From: Tsukamurella conjunctivitidis
GTDB lineage: Bacteria > Actinomycetota > Actinomycetes > Mycobacteriales > Mycobacteriaceae
NCBI RefSeq assembly: GCF_007858475.1
Contig: NZ_VIGX01000014.1
Location: forward strand, 36,041-100,040
Direction: 5' to 3'
Length of the DNA: 64,000 bases
A program made the position numbers and the translations under genes. Shown in pieces: positions 60,101 to 64,000 of the stretch (position 1 is the stretch's first letter; each line of letters starts with the position of its first letter). Below the pieces are notes generated by a model. The model was not told the DNA's origin. It saw only the letters and a list, made by a program, of their open reading frames with translations, and made no database searches.

Positions 60101-63100
60101 GGGCAGCGCCGCGCGGTCGACCTTGCCGTTCGCGGTGAGCGGCAGCGCGTCGAGTACGAGCACCCGCGCGGGCACCATGTGCGCCGGGAGCCGCCGGGCC
60201 GTGTACGCCCGGACGTCCGCCTCGGACGCCGTGCCCGTGACGTACCCGACGAGGCGCTTCCCGGCGCCCTCGCCCCGGACCACGACCGCCGCGGCGCCGA
60301 CGCCGGGGCACGCGGCGAGCGCGGCCTCGACCTCGCCCGGCTCGATCCGGAAGCCGCGCAGCTTCACCTGGTCGTCGGCGCGGCCCACGTACTCCAGGGT
60401 GCCGTCGGGGAGCCAGCGCACCAGATCGCCGGTGCGGTAGACGCGCGCGCCGTCCGTGCCGAGCGGGTCGGCGACGAACCGCGACGCGGTGAGGCCGGGC
60501 CGCCCGGCGTAGCCGCGCGCGACGCCGGGCCCGCCGACGTACAGCTCGCCCACGACGCCCGGCGGCACGCGCCGCAGCCCGGCGTCGAGGACCAGCGCGC
60601 GGGCGCCGCCGATGGGACGGCCGATGGAGACCACGCCCTCCCCCGCGGTGAGCCGGCCGAGGGTCGCGGCGACGGTGAGCTCGGTGGGGCCGTAGGCGTT
60701 GATCAGCCGGCGGCCCGGCGCCCAGGTCTCGACCAGCGGCCGGGTGACGGCCTCGGCGCCGACGGTGAGCGAGGTCAGGCAAGCCATCCGGCCGGGCGTG
60801 ACCGCGGCCAGCACCGACGGGGTGATGAGCGCGTGCGTGACGTCGTGGGCCTCGACGAAATCGGCGAGCTCGTCGCCCACGCGGGTCTCCGCCGAGATGC
60901 GCAGCGTCGCGCCGGTGGCGAGGGCGCTGAGCAGGTCCCAGAAGGAGATGTCGAAGCCGACGGAGAAGTTCGACAGCACGCGCGCGCCCGCGCCCGCGCC
61001 GGTTTCGGTGACGATGGCCGCGGCCAGGTCGACGGCGCCGGCGTGCGGCACCACGACGCCCTTCGGGGTGCCGGTGGTGCCGGAGGTGTAGATGACGTAC
61101 GCCGCGTCGCCGGGCCGCAGCGGCCCACCGCGCTCGGCGTCGGTGAGCGGCGCACCGTCGAAGGACTGCAGGTCGGGGGCGGAGTCGGGGCCCACGACGA
61201 GGCGCGGCGCCGCGTCCTCGAGCACGAAGGCCCGGCGCTCGTCGGGGTAGGCGGGGTCGATCGGCAGGTAGGCGGCGCCGGCCCGCAGGACGGCCAGCTC
61301 CACCACGATCAGCCGGGCGGAGCGCGGCACCGTCACCGCGACCACGTCGCCCGGGCGGACACCCTCGCCGCGCAGGTACCGGGCCCAGCGGTTCGCCGCC
61401 CGGTCGAGCTCGGCGTAGGTCAGCGACTCGTCGTCGTCGGCGAGGGCGGGCGCATCGGGCGTCGCCTCGATCCACTTCTCGATGAGCGCGGGGACGGTCG
61501 CGGTGCGCCCCGGGCCCGACGGTGCGCCCCACGCCTCGAGCCGCTCGGGCTCGGCGTCGAGCAGCACGTCGAGCGCCCCGACGCGGATGCTCGGGTCGGC
61601 GGCGACCTGCTCGAGCAGGCGCCGCCAGCGCGCGACGATGTTCTCGACGGTCGCGCGGTCGAAGACGTCGGTGCGGTACTCGACGCCGCCCGTGAGGCCC
61701 TCGGCGGACTCGGTGACGCTGAGCAGCAGGTCGGCGCGGGAGGTGCCGGCGGGGGTCGGGACGACCTCGGCGCCGAGCACGTCGCGCAGGCCGCTGAAGC
61801 CCGGGTCCTCGTTCCAGCCGAGGATGACCTGGAAGACGGGGTGCCGGCCGGCGGAGCCGCGGGGCTGCATCGCGACGATCTCGCCGAAGGGCACGTCCTG
61901 ATGCGCGTAGGCGTCGAGCACCGTCGTGCGGGTGCGCCGCAGGTACTGGCCGAACTCAGCCGACCAGTCGACGGTGGTGCGCAGCGGCAGCAGGTTGACG
62001 AACATGCCGACCACGTCGTCGCACGCCGCGGGGCGGCCGGACGCGGCGGTGCCGATCACCACGTCGTCGCCGGCGCCCAGCTTGGAGAGCAGGGCGGCGA
62101 GCGCGGCGTAGTGGAGCATGAACAGGCTCGCGCCGTGCCCGCGCGCGACTGTGCGGAGCCGCTCGGTGAGCTCGGCGGGCCACGCGAAATCGACGGTGTC
62201 GCCGCCGAACCCGTTCTCGTCGGGGTACGGGCGGTCGACGGGCAGCACGGTCTCGGCGGGCGCGCCGTCGAGCGTGCGGCGCCAGAAGTCGCGCTGCGCG
62301 ACGATCGGCCCGTCGGGGTCCTGCAGGCGCGCGAGCTGCCAGGCCGCGAAGTCGGCGTACTGCACCGCGGGCGCACCGAGGTCGGGCGCGACGCCGGAGC
62401 GGCGCGCGGCGTAGGCGGCGACGAGGTCGCGCAGCAGCGGCCCGACGGACCCACCGTCGCCCGCGCTGTGGTGCAGGACGAGGACGAGGCGCTGGGGCTC
62501 GTCCGGGTCGGGGTCGGCGAGCAGCCAGCCGCGGAAGGGCGGCTCGGCGGCGAGGTCGAAGGCGTACGCGGCGCACTCGCGGGCGGCGTCGTCGCGGTCG
62601 TCGGCGGGAACGGTGCGCCGCTCCAGCAGGCGCTCGTCGTCGATCGGGACGGTGAGGTCCTGCACCACGTCGTCGTCGCGCAGCCGCAGCACGGTGCGCA
62701 GCGCGCGGTGCTTGACCACCAGGTCGCGGACCGCGAGGGCCATCGCGTCGGCGTCGATCGGCTCGTCGAAGTCGAGGACCAGCGGCATGTTGTAGACGGG
62801 CGAGGGCCCGCCGAGCTGGAAGTCGCGGAACAGGCCCGCCTGCGCCTGCGAGGCGGGCGCCTCCGCCACGTCGCCGAGCGCGGGGATGGACGGCCCGCCG
62901 GGGCGCGCCTCCTGCTCCGCGGCGGTCGCGGCGCCGTCCGGTTCGGGGGCCGGTTCGGGGGCCGGTTCGGGGCCGGACTCGGCGGCGGGCCGGTCGGCGG
63001 GTGCCGCGACGGGCGGCGCGGTGCGCAGGAGCGCGGCGATGCCGCGGGGCGTGGGGTTGTCGAAGACCTCGACCACGGGCACCTGCACGCCGCGGACCTC

Positions 63101-64000
63101 GGCGAGGCGGTCGGTGATGCGGACCGCGACCAGTGAGGTGCCGCCCAGGTCGAACAGTGAATCGTCGGGTCCCACGGCGGGCACGCCGAGGATCCCGCCG
63201 AGCAGCTCGGCGACGAGCGCGACGTCGTCCTCGCCGGTGGCCGGGCCGCCGGCCGCCCCGTCGGGCGCGGCGGCCCCATCGGGCGCGGCGGGCGCGGCGG
63301 CCTCGGGCAGGGCCTGCCGCAGCGGCCCCAGCGGGGCGTCGGGGTCGGCGACGAGCGCGGCGATCGCCCCGCTCCACTCGGCGGCGAGGCCGGCGACCTG
63401 CGCGGCGTCGAAGACACCGGCGCGGCCGCGGACGTCGAGGGTGAGCCCGTCGTCCGCGGCGAGCGCGACGAAGGCGAGATGCCGGACCGGACCGGCGCTG
63501 ATCACCTCGGTGCCGCCGGCGACGCCGGCGAAGTCCTCGGGGATCGGCTGCAGGTAGTTCACCACGACGCCGGTCGAGCCGTGCTCGCCGTCGAGCGGGC
63601 GACCGCGCTGGTGCAGGAAGGCCTGGCGGAAGGCGGCGTCCACGGACCGCAGGCAGTCGCGGACGGTGCCCTCCGGCGGCAGCTCGACGCGCACGGCGAT
63701 CGTGGTCCCGGCGGCACCGTCGGTGTCGAGGCCGGTCTCGTCGATGCGGCCCGGCACGGGCAGGTCCACGCGCACGCGATCCGCGCCCGTGCGCCTCGCG
63801 GTCACGAGCGCGGCGGCCACGACGGCGACGGTGGAGTTCCGCACGCCCACGGCGCGGGCCTCGGCGTCGAGGCTGCGGACCCGGTCCGCGAGGAACGGCA
63901 GGAGGGGCGCGCGGACCTGCCCGTTCGCCCTGCCCGACGGTGCGCCGCCCGGCAGCGCGACCGGGCCGGGGAGCCCGGCGGCGCGCCAGTACGCGGCGTC
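54146..64000 (-). CDS. Non-ribosomal peptide synthetase, C-terminal modules with reductase release (5' end outside window)
   Basis: The frame is open to the window end, with 3,284 residues visible. Order from the N-terminal side: C-terminal half of a condensation domain (to about 63260); T1 with LGGTSL (near 63140); C with HHSAGDGG (near 62460); A1 with [11 protein letters not shown] (about 61480-60080); T2 with LGGDSITS (near 59960); epimerase E with [10 protein letters not shown] (near 59395); C with HHILWDG (near 57940); A2 with [11 protein letters not shown] (near 56540); T3 with LGGDSLSLM (near 55430); reductase R with [10 protein letters not shown] and YTQSK (55240-54170). So: C-T / C-A-T-E / C-A-T-R. 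Residues read by eye for the specificity pockets are DIWLTGAVA (A1) and DAWLVGAVV (A2); no substrate is claimed. The E domain implies a D-residue before the last one, and R implies an aldehyde or alcohol end. Confidence 0.93.
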   Translation of the reverse strand, partial: DAAYWRAAGLPGPVALPGGAPSGRANGQVRAPLLPFLADRVRSLDAEARAVGVRNSTVAVVAAALVTARRTGADRVRVDLPVPGRIDETGLDTDGAAGTTIAVRVELPPEGTVRDCLRSVDAAFRQAFLHQRGRPLDGEHGSTGVVVNYLQPIPEDFAGVAGGTEVISAGPVRHLAFVALAADDGLTLDVRGRAGVFDAAQVAGLAAEWSGAIAALVADPDAPLGPLRQALPEAAAPAAPDGAAAPDGAAGGPATGEDDVALVAELLGGILGVPAVGPDDSLFDLGGTSLVAVRITDRLAEVRGVQVPVVEVFDNPTPRGIAALLRTAPPVAAPADRPAAESGPEPAPEPAPEPDGAATAAEQEARPGGPSIPALGDVAEAPASQAQAGLFRDFQLGGPSPVYNMPLVLDFDEPIDADAMALAVRDLVVKHRALRTVLRLRDDDVVQDLTVPIDDERLLERRTVPADDRDDAARECAAYAFDLAAEPPFRGWLLADPDPDEPQRLVLVLHHSAGDGGSVGPLLRDLVAAYAARRSGVAPDLGAPAVQYADFAAWQLARLQDPDGPIVAQRDFWRRTLDGAPAETVLPVDRPYPDENGFGGDTVDFAWPAELTERLRTVARGHGASLFMLHYAALAALLSKLGAGDDVVIGTAASGRPAACDDVVGMFVNLLPLRTTVDWSAEFGQYLRRTRTTVLDAYAHQDVPFGEIVAMQPRGSAGRHPVFQVILGWNEDPGFSGLRDVLGAEVVPTPAGTSRADLLLSVTESAEGLTGGVEYRTDVFDRATVENIVARWRRLLEQVAADPSIRVGALDVLLDAEPERLEAWGAPSGPGRTATVPALIEKWIEATPDAPALADDDESLTYAELDRAANRWARYLRGEGVRPGDVVAVTVPRSARLIVVELAVLRAGAAYLPIDPAYPDERRAFVLEDAAPRLVVGPDSAPDLQSFDGAPLTDAERGGPLRPGDAAYVIYTSGTTGTPKGVVVPHAGAVDLAAAIVTETGAGAGARVLSNFSVGFDISFWDLLSALATGATLRISAETRVGDELADFVEAHDVTHALITPSVLAAVTPGRMACLTSLTVGAEAVTRPLVETWAPGRRLINAYGPTELTVAATLGRLTAGEGVVSIGRPIGGARALVLDAGLRRVPPGVVGELYVGGPGVARGYAGRPGLTASRFVADPLGTDGARVYRTGDLVRWLPDGTLEYVGRADDQVKLRGFRIEPGEVEAALAACPGVGAAAVVVRGEGAGKRLVGYVTGTASEADVRAYTARRLPAHMVPARVLVLDALPLTANGKVDRAALPAPDVSDEARYRAPGTSAEEVLAGVFAEVLGVEKVGVDDSFFELGGDSITSIQLVGRARAAGLTLTAHDVFAHRTVAGLAAVAGEVDPADAVADDGVGEIAPVPVRSWFAAHGGTADGFHQSVLVRTPSGVGTETLHALTQAILDRHDALRAEIGTAPDGGWTLTARPVGAIAAADVVDRVDATGLSLDEAGAAIAAEHRRVTGLLRPGAPSPLRIVWFDLGPEREGALLVAAHHFVVDGVSWRILLTDLATGWHAATTGRPVVTAPVGSSYRRWSTVLADLATEVGPEELAHWRSVLDGAPTLLDGALDPARDTHAAAGHAELTLSAEVAGPLLGTVPESFHAGVQDVLLAAFATAVARWAAERGRADDSVLVEVETHGRDESLAPGLDLTRTVGWFTNVHPLRLRPGTGDPAAVLKRVKEQLRAVPRGGIGYGLARYGAGSGPDRTGAGSAALAGLPQPEIGFNYLGRTTGAGDQDWAPDRRFPDLSPAPDALALMHALEVNAVARDGADGPELAASWTWAPALIDEDAVRRLGELWFAALTDVVAAAGSGGGHTPSDFPLVALTTEQVERLDARYPGLQDVLPLTVLQQGFRYHAEFGDGPDDDADPYVVQTIIDFEGTVDADRFAAAVGELMARREALRARFVADGLDAPVQVIAAPGPVPHRHEDVRDADDPEARFDAIAAAERRRGFRLDREPGVRFLLVRMGEREFRLVVTNHHILWDGWSAPVIFRDLLAAYAGVDPAALAAGRPQASLRDYFTWLQGRDIEAACAAWAAELEGLAEPTLLARALGRRPGTPAGADGGPSGEGRDEVRATIPDNLNAAVTRLAGKLGTTTGALLQATWAIALGGATGLGDVVFGSVQSGRPAQLDGVEDLVGLLITTAPVRVALDPRATVRDLARGVQEQYVRLLDHQHLGLTGITRVTGRDELFDSLFVVENYPSTAGATIPGTDIEVVDVRGDDATHYPLHVAVVPGKTMHVRAGFRTDALDRAAVEELIDRWRRVLTAAVTRPDARLADVDGTGEAERLLVRRWGGAIGGVPARTLPELFARRAAARPKSLAVAGDGTRLTYAELDALSNRWARHFLAAGVGRGDVVAVTAPRSVGFVAVVLGVAKAGAAFLPIDATTPRERVEAMFADVHPALEVDGALLDAGPGDVADGALSDDERPELTAQDAAYVIFTSGSTGVPKGVVVTHAGLADLVRSFVDELDLGPGTRMLHNSSVGFDAAVWELLCALTTGGTLVVSATVRTGRELAAFVEKHRVSNALLTPSVLASVPAGRMRGLTSLVIGAEAVPRPLVDQWGQGRRLLNAYGPTEATVVVSTARIRPGETGPVPIGRPVRGMAVRVLDDALRRVGPGVIGELYVTGSAVARGYAGRPGLTAARFVADPYGAAGARMYRTGDLVRWLPGGELEYVGRADDQVKIRGVRIELGEVEAALAACPGVSAAVASVHEGATGARLVGHVVAPGLAPEAIAESVARRLPAAMVPFVVVLDALPVTPSGKLDRAALPEPVFAAAAGYRAPASDEERAMVALFEAVLGADRVGLDDSFFDLGGDSLSLMRLVDRVDQDFGVRVPIAALFDSATPASILTSLSEVGERRAVEVPVDDIRFAPRTPDVTPTGHDVLITGATGLLGGHLVRAVLDADPSTRVWALVRARDEAAGLERIRTAMRGYGSWSEGDEARITALPGDLSAPALGVDEAVWDRVIAQVDAIIHCAARVNHVEPYARLRTANVDSTRFLLELASRRPGTVFEFVSTISAAGSFEEIPDSGYTQSKWVAERIVELAAASGVRSTILRPGLLTGDLVSGATNTEDAFWNLVRSIATVGAAPSEMLDQTIEMTPVDRAAQAMVEELRTGTEPLRALEVGSGSGPSWREIVGALRRGGYPVEPVPGVEFLERQTAAFRDRPEVAESLARAILLIRAGLERDTSGTGGAFIPTAVADGRIGLDGDRGPVGDAGLDVYVDYLVRIGFLPAAGKGADV

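Noticed and set aside
54092-63136. A very long plus-strand open frame opposite the NRPS (about 3,000 codons)
   Set aside because: It is antisense to a gene with clear C, A, T, E and R motifs. Its translation is Arg/Gly/His/Val-rich with no domain, as expected from the complementary strand of high-GC codon-biased DNA.

Overview
The window is high-GC actinobacterial DNA from a mycolic-acid organism of the order Mycobacteriales, most likely Tsukamurella or a close relative. The evidence is AftD with its small DUF2613 partner, a DUF3068 protein, mycothiol-dependent MscR, GTP-dependent PEP carboxykinase and an EccA-type ATPase. Gene order in the left half follows the M. tuberculosis Rv0242c-Rv0224c region (fabG4, htdX, TetR, lpqI, small secreted protein, aftD, acyltransferase, DUF3068, Rv0226c-like membrane protein, Rv0225-like glycosyltransferase, Rv0224c-like methyltransferase) with lineage-specific genes interleaved. 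The genus is an inference from gene content and recalled synteny.

Layout. 1-5.1 kb: end of fabG4, htdX, TetR regulator, LpqI, a secreted beta-propeller, a universal stress protein. 5.2-15.6 kb: cell-envelope block (AftD, acyltransferase, DUF3068, flippase, large membrane protein). 15.7-18 kb: PapA-like acyltransferase and a membrane protein. 18-20 kb: mycothiol/aldehyde detoxification pair (MscR plus MBL hydrolase). 19.8-24.1 kb: redox two-component set (UBP zinc finger, cNMP-binding histidine kinase, REC-thioredoxin-reductase fusion) and two small membrane proteins. 24.4-26.4 kb: divergent glycosyltransferase and methyltransferase. 26.4-28.5 kb: a secreted solenoid-repeat protein. 28.9-30.9 kb: ECF41 sigma factor with an NADH-dehydrogenase-like oxidoreductase. 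31-34.4 kb: MacB/FtsX-type ABC exporter.

36.17-47.21 kb: an 11,039-bp integrated element has split eccA at the Walker B codons. It carries a large serine recombinase at one end, an operon of very small overlapping genes, a RecA-like P-loop ATPase next to an iteron-like repeat cluster, a terminase-small-subunit-like protein, a stand-alone topoisomerase VI A-like (Toprim) protein and several small DNA-binding or membrane proteins. No capsid, portal, tail or large terminase gene is present. The best reading is a phage satellite or integrative plasmid-like element. Excision would restore eccA exactly. This is the most novel part of the window.

47.7-54 kb: hotdog dehydratase, FAD monooxygenase, Gly/Ala-rich secreted protein, LPG-synthase-like acyltransferase, PEP carboxykinase. 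54.1 kb to the end: the 3' part of a very large NRPS on the minus strand (C-T, C-A-T-E, C-A-T-R). It ends in a thioester reductase, so the product is probably released as a peptide aldehyde or alcohol.
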